Below, piece by piece: positions 23,175-35,450 of a DNA stretch of 64,000 bases. Within the stretch, counting starts at the first letter, position 1, and each line of letters starts with the position of its first letter. This DNA comes from Marchantia polymorpha subsp. ruderalis. Its lineage: Eukaryota > Streptophyta > Marchantiopsida > Marchantiales > Marchantiaceae. Both the position numbers and the translations under genes were made by a program. The stretch covers positions 12,670,501 to 12,734,500 of the forward strand of contig AP031356.1 in the NCBI GenBank assembly GCA_037833965.1, in the 5' to 3' direction. The notes under the pieces were generated by a model that did not search any database, was not told the DNA's origin, and saw only the letters and a program-made list of their open reading frames with translations.

Positions 23175-23865
23175 ACCTGACCTGGCATGAGCCTGAGCAC
23201 GAGCATGAGCGCGCGAGCTCGAGCGTGAATGAGCTCTTCGCTCGGCCCGAGAAAAAGGAAGCCCACTAGCAAGCAGCGCTTCTCTTCTCTTCTTCCTTTT
23301 TGTTTGTTTCTTTTGGAATAGTCCAGGCGCAGTTCGGTGCAGTTCGCTGTGCTATGCTTCTCGACCGACACAGATGATGCACCACCTTTTTACGCTTCGC
23401 TTTCGCGACCGGGTCGTCTCGCCCCGCCATGCCTTATCGAGGGCCGCGCGTCGGAAACCCTGACGGAGGTTCTGGAACTAAACGGCAAACGGCAACGCAG
23501 TCGCATCTGGCTTTTGGTGCTGGGGGTTCTCGGGAACCACTACACTCACACTACCGTCCTGCAGAGTTGCAGCTTTCGCGTGCTGGCCAATGATCCACGC
23601 TGCAGGCCCTCGTACCTTTTCTTCCACTTTCGAATACTATTGGGTTCTGGTTTCGAGATAATTTATAAAGATGCGGACTCGCCCAGATTCTCGATCGCTC
23701 ATGTATGACATGGATGCCACGTCCATGTGAGACCAGTAAGTCAAGATTGGTCTTTTGGAAAAATCAATGATTCCGCATTTTTTAATGTGCCCGGTCGCTG
23801 TGTTCAAGACGAACTATGCTCAAATTTGCAGCCAGCTAAATGGTATACGCAGCGGCACTGCCATT

Positions 23866-23915
23866 GGAGGGAGGGAGGGAGGGAAGGAAGGAAGGAAGGA
23901 AGGAGGGAGGGAGAG
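23866..23915 (+). repeat. (GGGA)n/(GGAA)n tetranucleotide repeat
   Basis: About 50 bases of gagg, then ggaa tetranucleotide units, all purine on plus. Confidence 0.9.
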
Positions 23916-24889
23916 ATGGAGGCAAGCAGGGAAGGAAGGCGGTCAAAACAACACGGATCGAGTAGAGTGACCCCTTTTTCTTACCTCAACAAACTGCACA
24001 ATGACAATATCATTGTTTTGCTGCTTTCCAGCAGCGGGAGCAGCAAATTGCAACCAGCTGGGCTGCTAATATGACTCACACCACCATCAGCAAACAAGAC
24101 AAGTGTTCCTGTTGAAAGGTGACAAACCCCTAGAACTTGCCTCAGGTGCTCTGTGCATGTGGTAAGCAGCAGAATAAATTCATCACTTGGACCAAGACTT
24201 CTTCTGGTCGAGGTGTGCACAGAGCCGAATGAGTCATCGACTCGGGGATCGCAGACGTCGATCATGGATCAGACGTCTATCATGATGGTTTTGAGTGCAG
24301 CATAGGCTCGAAGCAAAATAAGCTCGCAGGCCAAGCTCCTATAGGGCACATGTTTCTCGCAACAAGGATTCTCACTGTTGGGTCACTGTGTCACGAGCAT
24401 ATAAGGTGGCACCTCGCTTGGGCAGATTCAGCGGAGCACATGTAGGTTACAATAAGATATGGTACGAGATCCCCCCTATCATGCCATTAGTTTTCTCATC
24501 CCATGGCCTTGTCATTCATTTGTTGCAATCTGGAACCGGCCATCGCTAGAGCATCGGCGATATTCGGGCTGCATAGTAGTTGGTATTCCGGTGCAGCGCA
24601 GCGGTGCGTCTTGCGTTTCCGCAATCAGGACAAAGCCATGCATGCTGGTGTTTGTGCATGCAGATGTTACAACCAGCAAATGAGATCGGCACAATGCCCT
24701 CAGACCATGTGTTGGAAGTTGGCCCCGCTATCTCCTCATCTAATTATAACAGTTTCTTCCTCCGATTTTTAGATCTCTCCTCGCAGGCCGGTCAGCGTTT
24801 CTATACCGGCTCCAATCATGAGCCAGCAATCCAACACGCTTCCACACCCAGCGCAGTGCAGTGCTGCAGTGAACACAAGAAGCAGCGCG

Positions 24890-24932
24890 GGGCAGGGCAG
24901 GCAGGGCAGGCAGGGCAGGCAGGGCAGGGCAG
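24890..24932 (+). repeat. GGGCAGGCA minisatellite
   Basis: About four copies of the nine-base unit gggcaggca run in tandem. Confidence 0.85.
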
Positions 24933-27108
24933 CCCCGAAGTACGCCTCCAGCCCTCGAAAGGACGGACGATTACTTCATGCTTGGGTAAGCGCGAACATC
25001 TCGTGTTGACCGGGTTCCCGTTGCGCTAGCACTAATTCGGTCCGCCCGTCGGGCGACGGGGAAGACCGGCGCACCGAAATTTCCGCGAAACTGGGCACAG
25101 CGCATCCGACGACGGTCGCGTCAGGCGGCGAGGGGCCTGACAAGTGGCGGGCGGGAACAGAGACTTCATTCGTTTCGGGGCGCGACGCGCGACGCGATTG
25201 GCCGGCGCGGTGGTGTGGACCACAAAATATCGCGCGTCCGCCCCGTCCCCGTCGGGCGTCGAGACATGTCTGGCGGAAACGGTTGTCTGTGTTTCATGGG
25301 GCGATGCTTGACATCAGAGTTCGGTCACTGCCTGCCTGGAAGTACATGCTCGACATAAAACCCGATACAGACAAAAGGGGGAAAATCTCGCTTACCGCCA
25401 CCGCGAGCGAGGGAGCGCGAGGGGGTTCGCTTCACGTCTTTTGACCGCGGGGGCTCCGGCGAGCGACCACGGCACCGGATTCCAGGGTCAGTCAACCGAA
25501 GCGGATCTCCAATGCCGATCCATGGCGCGAGTCGAGTGCGTTGAACGCCACGGGGGCATGGCGGAGGTGAATACAGCAGGCAGCATGGAGCATGGGGGGG
25601 TAAAATGAGCATGCAGATAAGTTTGAAAACACACCTGCAAAAGATTCATCCACGTGAGGATAGAGCGCGCGGTCGAATATAGTATGAGTGAGCATCGACA
25701 ACATGCTAGCGAACTGGGGAATACTACGCTGCATGTCACCGTAGAATCAAAAGCGACTTTCGATAGGCGCAGCTCCGGAGTAGTAGCCACTGCACTGCGC
25801 TCCAGCTCCGGGCGCGGTCCAGGAGGGAGTTTGCAGACCGAGAAGCGAAGAAAAGCGAGGCAGTGGATTTGTTAGGACCCGAAGGTCTAGGGAGTCGGGC
25901 ATGGCCTTGGGCTGGGGCGAACATGTGGTCCCTGCGAATAGAAGCCAGCGTATGAAGAGACTTATTCCCCGTGCGTCCAGCGCAGCGAGATTTTAGCGGT
26001 GTGCCAGAGGCGGAATTTTGCCTACAGTCGCACCAAAAACAAAAGATCCTTAAAAAGGGTCGAGAGAGGCGGAGGCTGCCGTTGATTTGTGGCCAGTTCA
26101 TAAATTCCCGGATGTGTAACGGAGACCCATAAATGAAAAAGAAGCCCATGGCGAAAGCAAAAGAAACAAAAGACAGGTCTCCATCAAACACACAGTATCT
26201 CCGAGAATGAGCACTCATAAATGGAGGAAGGCCGACTGACTCCCATCACAAGAGCCCATGAGACGTTGTGCTCGCAACGCTACAACTCAAGATTAGCTCC
26301 CCCTCTTCATTGAGCCCCTGACGCCCGCCCGCCCACCCGCACCCCCAACCCCCACCCGAGGTGCTGCGTCTCCCGACCAGACGTCCGCACTCCTTCGCAT
26401 GGAAATTTAAGGAGTTTGCGCCAGCGCTCGCAGCCTCCAAGCAGGCGGTCCTAATCTGGAAGACAATCTCTCGTCTCCAGCCGTGACATGAGAATGACTT
26501 CAGCCGAAATTTCAGGATCGACATTACTCCTCTACCCTGCTTTCTGACGTATTCTGCATGGCCGGTGGGCGAGCGACCGGGTCCACAGCTCGTGAACCGG
26601 TCTTCCCAAGATCCCGGGATCTGATCCAGACTTATACTCTACTACATTACACTGCACTACTCCACCCCCACTCGACTACACTCTACGAAAAGTACAAATG
26701 TGTGCTCTACACCTCGTCGTATGCGTCCTTGTCGACCCCTTTCGACAGGCCTGGCCTCTGTATTTGCCTGTAGTGGAGTTTGCCCACTGCCGCATTTCAT
26801 CCTTCTTCTTATTCTCGCTTATTCCCGCTCACGTGGCACATCCCCTCTGACGGCTTTATAATGGCTGATGCCAACCTGACGCCGCCATAAACATTTTGCC
26901 CCTTAACATTTTGCCGTCCAGCCCAACCAGCCCAGATGCCGGGGTTTTACTTATCAAGCCGCTGATGCTTCTGCTGCAAGCACGTCACTAAGAGCCAACT
27001 CCATCATTTCATCTGATCGATGGATTTACCCACCCTCTAATTGCAATCATCCATGTTTCTGATTGATTTGCCTTTTTGATCGCAGATACTCTTCCTTGCT
27101 TCCTTTCC

Positions 27109-27144
27109 TCTCTCTCTCTCTCTCTCTCAAACTCTCTCTCTCTC
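27109..27144 (+). repeat. (CT)n microsatellite
   Basis: Two CT dinucleotide runs, split by caaa, lie near the right edge of the GC-rich region. Confidence 0.9.
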
Positions 27145-27300
27145 CCCTTCTCGGCCTGACCTTTCCAGCGACCTGTGTTTCCACGTGTTCGGGATGGCTC
27201 GGATAGATAGACGAGAACTCGAACTCCTGTTGGTCCTCCCCAGCCTGCGCCGGGGAAGGCGGGTCGTGCGATTTATTACATGGCGTGGGCACGTCGTCTT

Positions 27301-30300
27301 GAATAATATTATACTGGCTACAGGACGAGATTACCCACTATACAACAGTTCTTAGTACATTGTTCATCATACTCATGTGGATACCTATCCGCGTATGGCT
27401 CCGCGATCTATTATTGAGTATTTTTTCCTTCTGTCACTAACCAACATGGGTTAGTCACGTAAAGTAGAAAGTTCCTAAAGTGGAAACCAAGGTATCCTCC
27501 ACGTGTCGGCTGCCTTCCTCAGACTTTGAAACCGTCACCTGTTGGTGGATCCGGTTGCATCTAATGCTAGCACAAATCTCCTGCTCCATGAAATATGCCA
27601 GCATGAAATGCAGACTATCTTAAACAACGGGCGAGGAGAAGGCTACAGCATACGTTGATCACCTCGGCTGTCGACTTTCAACAGTTTCTCATGTTGCGGT
27701 TTTATATGCTCTTCTCAGAAGACGAGAGAGACGAGGACAGTCTCGCTGACAATGTGAACACTCAATGTTTGTGCGTACATTGATGGGGAATGTGCGCCCA
27801 TGGATGGCTGTGCTTTGCGGGAGACGAGAGTCGCTCTGGTCGTAAGAGTAGCAGTAGATAAGAGCACACATAAATGTCTCCTGACTTGAGAAGAGTGGAG
27901 AGAGGTTAGTAGCAGAGCATGGCCCGGACCACCCGTGTTAGTGTGAAGGCGGTCCTATGTACAGGGGGCACGTAGTGGAGTCAGATGAGCTGCGGAATGC
28001 ATGGCCCTGGGGATATGGTATCATAAAAGCAGAAAGGTGGGGCCAACTGTTGCTCATGTATGTCTCACCATGTGCCGTGCAACTCTCCTCGACCTCCTCG
28101 GACCTTTCTCCTCTCTTCTGTTTCTATACCCCACAAGTACATATCCCCTACTTTCAAGAGGACGTTATCCAACTCTCACCTTTCTTCTATTCTTGATGCA
28201 TAAATTCATGTTCTAGGAAAAGGAAATAGTGGAGAATAACTTGACCCGATCGGCTCCACCTCATTTCATCATTCATATATATCTTTCTCACCTCTATGCC
28301 GTGCCACGGGGCTCAACCCGAGCTTACTATACTCTCGTCATCCTCAACATCTCCATCCTTGCCAGTCGTAGTCTAAATACAATGTTATCCACACGAGAAC
28401 ACTTGACCATATGTCGATGAACTGCCCTTGAAATTCTCCATTCATTGAATCTAACATTTTAGGTATTTTGTTGTCGGCCAGAATTTTATTACTGGAAGAC
28501 ATAACATTCCAGAAGACTTCGGTTCTACAAAAAATGTACAGAGCCAGAAGCAATCAGCTTGTTTACAACACGGCACCTCATCAGGCGGCAAGTTGTGCGT
28601 TGAGTAAATATACTCGAGTGGCCATATTCAGACGGGTGCAGAGTCACATGATTCAGACCGACGTCAAGGGAAAGAGGTGAACGTGATCCGACCACAAAAC
28701 ACGTAAAAATTCCTCGTTTTTTTAAACATGTGAAAAGAAATTGCTCTTTTAGAAGAGCGCAGAAACGTGTTGTCATGTACAGAACGAGTTTTTAAAACGC
28801 CAGCTACGAAACGTCTACATCTCCCACAGGTACATCGTTGGATACTCGCATAGCTAGAGAGACGGGTTCTCACATTTAAAGAAAACAATGTACAGTAGAA
28901 CGTACAACCGGCAGCATCCGTACCGCAACGGATCCCACAATTCCTCCTACTTAGACAACATGCTAGAAGCCTTTGTTGCCTCAGGAGTTCTAAGCTAGCA
29001 TTGTGGCATGGAGACGCTAGGTTCACCTAAGCCCGTATACTTTGTTCGCACACTAGTTACGAAGAGAGAACAATCTCGTCCTTTGGACAGATCCCACAAA
29101 ACCTGAAGAGAATGCTTTCACAGGCTCCACTTTCTGTCCTACCATCATGTGCTTATTAAATTTACCTATTTCGACACCTTCGTGCATCATGAATGCATAG
29201 ACTATGCTAGATTTGACATTTGATGTGGCTGGAAGATTATACATCGATTTATTGTTGGACATGTGAAAACTATGAGACAAGTCTACGTGCCAGCTATAGG
29301 ACACTCTATCGCTGCATGACATTTTTAAAAGGCTTCACCGTGAATTTGGCTCCAAGTTTAGCTGTCTTCACAGGTTGATCTGACTACACTTTAAAATAAG
29401 TTTACAGATGCAACATCCATCAACAAAGGAGACTACACTGCTAGAGAAACACATTCTCAAGATAGAAAGTCAAATTGATGAAAGGATGGAAACCTGTTGC
29501 TTGTGCATGGCCTAACGTGCTTGGGAGTGTCAAGTCTTTGGTCCACTCTGTCATGCAGCACACACACAAGCTGTAGAAACAATCATTCAATACTCGGGAA
29601 AATAACCTAAACATCAATGTCATGCTTGTATCCTAAGTCTTTGACCTACATGAGAATCAATCAAATATAGGAGGTTAGAAATAGATGGTGAAGTCGCGCT
29701 CGCAAGGGGACAGAAGTCAATAAACGAAATGCATGGATGCCTCTGAGCTGAAATATACTTCCATGTTAAGTAAATTAATCGGGACGGAGTAACAAAGCCA
29801 AAAACGAGGTAAAGTAACTGGGAATGTTATGTCCATGTTATGCTACAGCAGAAAACTAATGCGACAAACTTTATTCCATTGCACGATCATGACAGATGTA
29901 TGATGGCCTGATCTCATGAATGTTGTTACTGACAGTTCAGAAAAGGATGAGCAGTGATGACCCGGTTTTGTTTCGCGTAGTGAGGACAATAAATTTGGAT
30001 TTCGCGAAATTATGAGCAAACTGGTGCTATCGGGAAACTTCTCTGGACAACACTTTTCAATGCTGTGGTTTCAAATTTTAACCCGAACACTGTCTTCAAA
30101 CAAAATATGGTCGACTGTAACATAGTCCATATTTTATCCTTGAGCCCGAACAAGCTCATGTCTTGGAGTAACGGACAATGGTCACGGCCGAGATGTCTTG
30201 AGAACTGTGCTGCAATTGTACAATGCGAAATTCCGTGACACGGTTGACGTGCACCTTTGCCACCGTGTCAAGGAGCGCAGTTTCAAGGCTGATTTCGTAC

Positions 30301-33000
30301 GAATATAACTGTGTCAATTTGCAACAATAACCAACTCTCGTCCTACAGCTCTCCTCAAAACGACACAATACTGTAGTACTGCAGCGTCCTGATCAGGCCT
30401 GGCCAACGATTCAAAAACCTCTTCACTATCTCCAGACTTGTTCTTCATTGTTTAAGAATAGGTTCCTTTGGACAAGTTTGGAGCAGCGTACTTGTGTGCT
30501 TCTAGACATTAAAATCTCATGTGCCACCGAAGATGCCAAACGAGGACGATGAATCGAAGATGACTATCCAATTTCACTTAAAGGAACATCTATCCAGAAG
30601 ATGTTGCATCGTGAAAAAAAATTAATTCTTCCAAGGACGTAACTTAACACATAAAGTATTACAGCTTTCAAGGCTCCGTGAAACATGGGCGATCCTAGTA
30701 TCAGGTTTTGATATCCTGGTATCAGGAATTCCGTCGATGATTGTCCTTGTTTGCTCTGGTTGGATGGAGAACGAGATAATGCTCCCACCTCCAAAAACTT
30801 TGGGGCTTTTTTTCTTTCTTGTCTAGTGAAACTTGATGATGCCAATCAACCAAAAGATTGGCTTTCTATGGGACGCTCGATTCAATTCTATGGAAACAAC
30901 TTCATTCTACGAGCATGATTGACGTAGCGCACCATTTGTCTTGTTGCATGTAAAGCTTATCAAGCGTGTAAAGTACGAGTCCTGTGGACTGAGTAAGAAA
31001 ATCTTTCTTGAAGACTTTGGACAAAACACAGTGAGCTCATTTAGATTTGCACCTCACATGAAGTTAACAACACAAGATTCGGACTTGTCTCTTCTTGTGC
31101 TCCATTTTCATTCCCTTCATTATTGGTTTGTTTTATTGACTGCTCTGAACTAAATCCCATCGGATCACACGGACGCCTCTACAAACGTTTGCTCCTGCTT
31201 TTCATTCAGTGCAAGCAGCGGAACAAGTCCTTAATGAAGGAATGGAAGATGGGCATACCGCACGTTGAATCGAATTGCATGCATGGAAAGTGTTCGCGTA
31301 GAGAGAGAGGGAGAGACAGAGAGGTGTGTGGGTGGATGCAAACCATCCACCTGGGTACCCAACTCGGCTCCTTCCTTCGAACCGCACGCGGTTGACGGGA
31401 AAAGTACCAGCGGTTCGAATTCAATGGTTGGGAGCTGGCCTACCGTCCTTATCACGGCGCTCCATCAGGTTTCGGATGTTCAGATTTCGCCGTCACTTTT
31501 GACATACACAATGGTGCCTGCTGTCACCCGGATCTGCCACTGCTGCTGCTCATAGTCTGATCTGAGGCTGAGGTCTGCGCAGCTCTGCTGGTGGTGTTGT
31601 ATCCGGGAAGGGCTAGAATCTAAAGAGCAGAGCCCAGCAGCGAACGGGAAGGGAGGCAGAATGACTCAGTTATTGCACCTCCTATATCCTCCTGCAGAGA
31701 CATGGCGGCTCCAGGCGCAGGGAGCGCTCGGTCAGAGCTTTTACTTGTGCGCGAACAAGTAACGGTTCCATCACGAGACCAGAGTTGAGGCATGAATCAC
31801 CCGGAGGATGGCATGGCATGTACTTCTACCGAGAGAGATACGTTTGTCTCCATTGTCGGTAAGTCAGCACTGAGTCACTCACTGCCCCTGACACTCTGAC
31901 AGTCCATTAGCCACTCGCCGCTATTTGGCATTGGCTCGATCTACTACCCCCTCTTACCCGGTACAGTACAGTGCGACTACTGTAACCGCAGTACTGCTGC
32001 TACTGCGGCTGTAGTCACGCTTCTACGATGCACCAATGTGCTCCTCGGAATCAAACCCCAGGCCAGAATATCAATAGTTCCCTGTCCACGTGGGAGCGCA
32101 ACAGCACCATATTGGCATGCTTTTCCCCACATAAAATTTGTTATTCCAAGCCCGCCTTGCGTGCTTATGATTGAGTGGATTTTGGTCCTCTAAGTATGCC
32201 CGGAAAGAAACTCGTGTCCTGACAACAGAACGATGTAGCGCATCATCATCATCATCCTTGGAGCGCTATGAAACAATTTGGATCCTTAGCTCTCGCTCTC
32301 TCTCTCCCCATCGAGAGGACAAAGGATGACCCTTGTCGCAAAAGCTCCAGCTCCAATACAGCTGTGAATTTTGAGGGTTTTCCAAATAAAACCTAGCCCC
32401 CCAGAGAATGAAGAACATGGTTCCAAAAAGGACAAGCGTATGAAGATGACGAACTACTAAAGGTTGCGAGGTTAAAGTAGGTGTGATTTTGACCATGTTG
32501 TGGTTTCAATTTCAGCTGTAAATGTTCTGCGGTAGATGAGTGTAAGATTTTCAAAACTTGTGTCACGAAGCCGTCGATATCTACTATGCGCCTTCAAGTT
32601 GTAGTACTGTGCAATTTGTGACGATGGGTGAAGTATGTGAACGCATGCTCTTGAAGTCTCCAGGTTGAGAGGCAGGAGAGTGAGTTTTGTCGCTAGCATT
32701 CGTGAAATGCAATTGTTTTTATTGGTGTAGTTGGAACTTTCTTGTGAAAATGAAAAGTCTGGCTCTGGTGGAAACTTGCAGTGAGGATTTGAGAACTTCT
32801 GAATTTCCATGAACCTTATAAGATAATTACTATTGAGTAGTCCTTATCGGATACGCTGTCTCTTGAGCTAACACTGATAGTGGGTTGCAGTTAATAGATG
32901 CAAGCAATAAGAATGATTTGCAACTTGCCAAGCTCCGTCCACCAACACTACAGCCTGAGCTACACGCAGATGTGAGAAAGCCATATGAAGAATTGACAAC
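27301..33000. other. Intergenic, no gene recognised
   Basis: Composition is intermediate. Open frames on minus at 28,525-29,322, 30,156-30,368 and 32,266-32,810, and on plus at 30,941-31,555, have no recognisable domain. None is joined to a neighbour by convincing splice sites. The stretch could hold unrecognised lineage-specific or non-coding transcripts. Confidence 0.4.
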
Positions 33001-33532
33001 AAATAAGACATATTACATTATAGATGTCCTACACTTACGCTATATGAAATGAGCTACAAGTTGGAAAATGTTCATACGTTCGAAACGATTATTCCTTTGG
33101 GAGATGTTTGCATTGTAGAGGAGAAAAATTCATGAAACTTACTAGTCATCTAGTTATAGTGATGATACAAAAATGGAGCGAGAATTTTTACCATCTCAAA
33201 AAACTCACCACAACCAAAATCAACGATACATAATATCATTCTTATATAGAAAATTATCTTTTACTGCATCACATTCTTTAAAAAAACAAATAAATCCAGA
33301 CAAATCACACTAAACTTTTGACAAGGATGGTTATGGATGGGTAATAAATAATAAGTCAGAAATAAAAAACGAATTCAATGGAGTGTCATATTCCATATAT
33401 ACTCATATTGATATAATTCTATTCTCTTGACCGGGGCAATAATTATTTGATTTATCATTTCATTTCAATTTTTTAACTTAAAGCGTATCATTCTTGATGA
33501 AAAATGGATCCCACAGGCATGATCTAATTACC

Positions 33533-33558
<26 letters not shown>
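33533..33558. repeat. (AT)13 microsatellite
   Basis: A pure AT dinucleotide run of 26 bases near the left side of the AT-rich block. Confidence 0.95.
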
Positions 33559-33564
<6 letters not shown>

Positions 33565-34429
33565 ATGTAAAGATAATTTAAATCAATAATGATTCGCTAC
33601 TGATGCTTAAACATATACTAGAACTAAAGAATATAAATAAAGCTGTGTTATATTTTAATTTTGGAAGTCTTTTTTCTGTGAAATCAAACTTCAGATTAAA
33701 CTCAACACAAAGTATATATTTTATTTACAATCACTATATTTAAAACAGAAATTTACTTTATTAAAAATAAATTTTTTCACTTAGATCTAAAACGTTGTTT
33801 CTTGTATAATTGCAAAATGGTATATCTACCCATGTTGAGAGTAACTGAAATTAATAAAGAACAAAGTTCTTTAGAAAAAAATATTCTTGATTAATATCTC
33901 AGAAACTACCACTTCTATTATTAATGTGATCATTTCAAGTAAAGTGTAAAATGAAATATAATATTTTTTGTTGTAATAGAGGTTAATTGAAACTAGCTCA
34001 ATTCAAAACATAATAGAATAAAAAATTATATAAATATTTTTTTGATTTTTTTTTGATATTTTTAATCTATCATATTCAAATCAATACGCAAATTTTTTCA
34101 ATTTGTGACAATGTCCTGAAGAAATATACTTAAGTAATCAGTTTGTTGTATGCATTAGCAACTTCAAGTTTATTGCTAAATCCTGAACATATCCTGAATC
34201 ATTAAACAAAGCATATTTAAAAGAATGATATTCAATCTCAATAAGCTTTAGTCTATTTTCCATCACCTCATTCACAACTAAATGTAAATCATTTTAGTAT
34301 GTCATAATCAAAACTTATAGCTTCATGTGGTTAAGTTATTTCAATATCAAGTCTAAAAACCCAAATCAAATTTTTTTTGTTTATTATAACACTTAACTTT
34401 TGTGATATATTCAATTGACTACTTTTGGA

Positions 34430-35450
34430 ATATAACATACCAACTTTTGAATCCATTTCCAAGTTTAAAAACATGTAAGGTAAAGATAATATCTAATTCT
34501 AAATTAAATTTCTGTGAATGTCTACACGGTTATCATTGTTATAAATTTTTTCATTGTCAACATCAAATTTACATTTCAGATGTTTTCAAATTCATCTCAT
34601 AGTTCTTAAATGTATTTTTTTTAGATTTAATATATATGCACTACTCTTGTTCATAGCAAGACGAAAGTCAAGCGTATCGTAAATAATCAAAAACATGAAA
34701 AATTTTCATCTTGCCATAAAAGAGGTTCATCATCCAATCTTTTTCACGTCATTTATTGTAATGGAAGATGAAAGGTTGAAGTGAGGAGCTAAAGTAATGT
34801 TAACATACTTTATGTTGAACATTGAGAATGCATTTCTAACACATTTGCCTTGTGTCTATAATGCCTTTCTCTTTCAAATGTTTTTGAATTTCTACCCCAT
34901 AATATTTATTCCTATAACAATATCTTCCTTTTCTAACTCAAAATTCATAAGATCTAAGAATTTATCAACATCATATATGTTTTTTTTTTGCGAAAATCGT
35001 ATTTTTTACATAAATTAATAAAATAATTCATTACAACGCTTCATGATTCACAGTTCATTTATAAAAAGTATCTACATAATCTGAAAAAATCACAAAAAGT
35101 GCTTGTTCTGTTGTGTGAAGAATTTTTTTATCCATATAATGAATTAACCAATTTCCAAATTATATTGTTTTTATTTTTAAAAAAATTCTATAGACCTTTT
35201 TATGAACATGATATAGTCTTAAAAAACATTGATTATAATTATTTAATCTACTTTTACTTAAAAAAAGTCAAAAGCATGTATTTAAAATGAGTATTATATT
35301 ATACATTTAATTGTAATTCATTTTTTTTCTGGAATAATTTTTTTGGTTTTAAATTTGAATTTGAAGATTGTCAACGATGCAAACATAAAATTTTGTAATT
35401 TTTTTTTAATCAAAACTATCAATATATTGTTTATCTTTTGGTACTTCCAA
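34430..35450 (-). mobile_element. Decayed Ty1/copia retrotransposon, reverse transcriptase to RNase H remnant
   Basis: Minus-strand translation, broken by many stops and frame changes, keeps copia polyprotein landmarks in the right order and spacing. VPKDKQ at 35444-35427 corresponds to the LPKxKK motif at the start of the reverse transcriptase. A stretch near 34975-34905 (DKFLDLMNFELEKED, then IGINIMG) corresponds to the segment that usually reads about ..FEMKDLG..ILGMEI. FNIKYVN followed by APHFNLSSS at 34789-34763 corresponds to the RFNM..PLAxHFKLS region. LGNGFKSW at 34463-34440 corresponds to the GGGAxSW motif of RNase H. The catalytic YVDD motif is not intact. The element is dead. Its AT-richness fits long decay of a methylated repeat (inference). 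Confidence 0.6.

Larger units (their letters stand above)
14147..27300. other. GC-rich, microsatellite-laden upstream region of the LAX2-like gene
   Basis: About 13 kb lies upstream of the LAX2-like start and is rich in GC, CpG and simple repeats. Many frames of 60-160 codons overlap on both strands, contain translated repeats and show no domain, so I take none as genes. I looked for a RING-finger exon on minus, which a DRIP-type gene would need, and saw none. The region probably contains a long 5' untranslated leader, possible leader introns and the promoter, but no transcription start can be fixed from sequence alone. Confidence 0.5.

Noticed and set aside
14147..27300. A RING-finger exon upstream of the LAX2-like gene, expected if it were a DRIP-type ligase
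   Set aside because: No Cys/His pattern of a RING was found on minus, and the C-terminal wording fits LAX2 better, so a RING-less protein was accepted.
28525..29322. Adjacent minus-strand frames considered as a multi-exon gene
   Set aside because: No consistent GT-AG junctions in phase and no recognisable domain.
31405..31430. tRNA B-box-like ggttcgaatt
   Set aside because: No matching A-box, acceptor stem or cloverleaf around it. The same applies to similar strings near 1941, 12908 and 14437.
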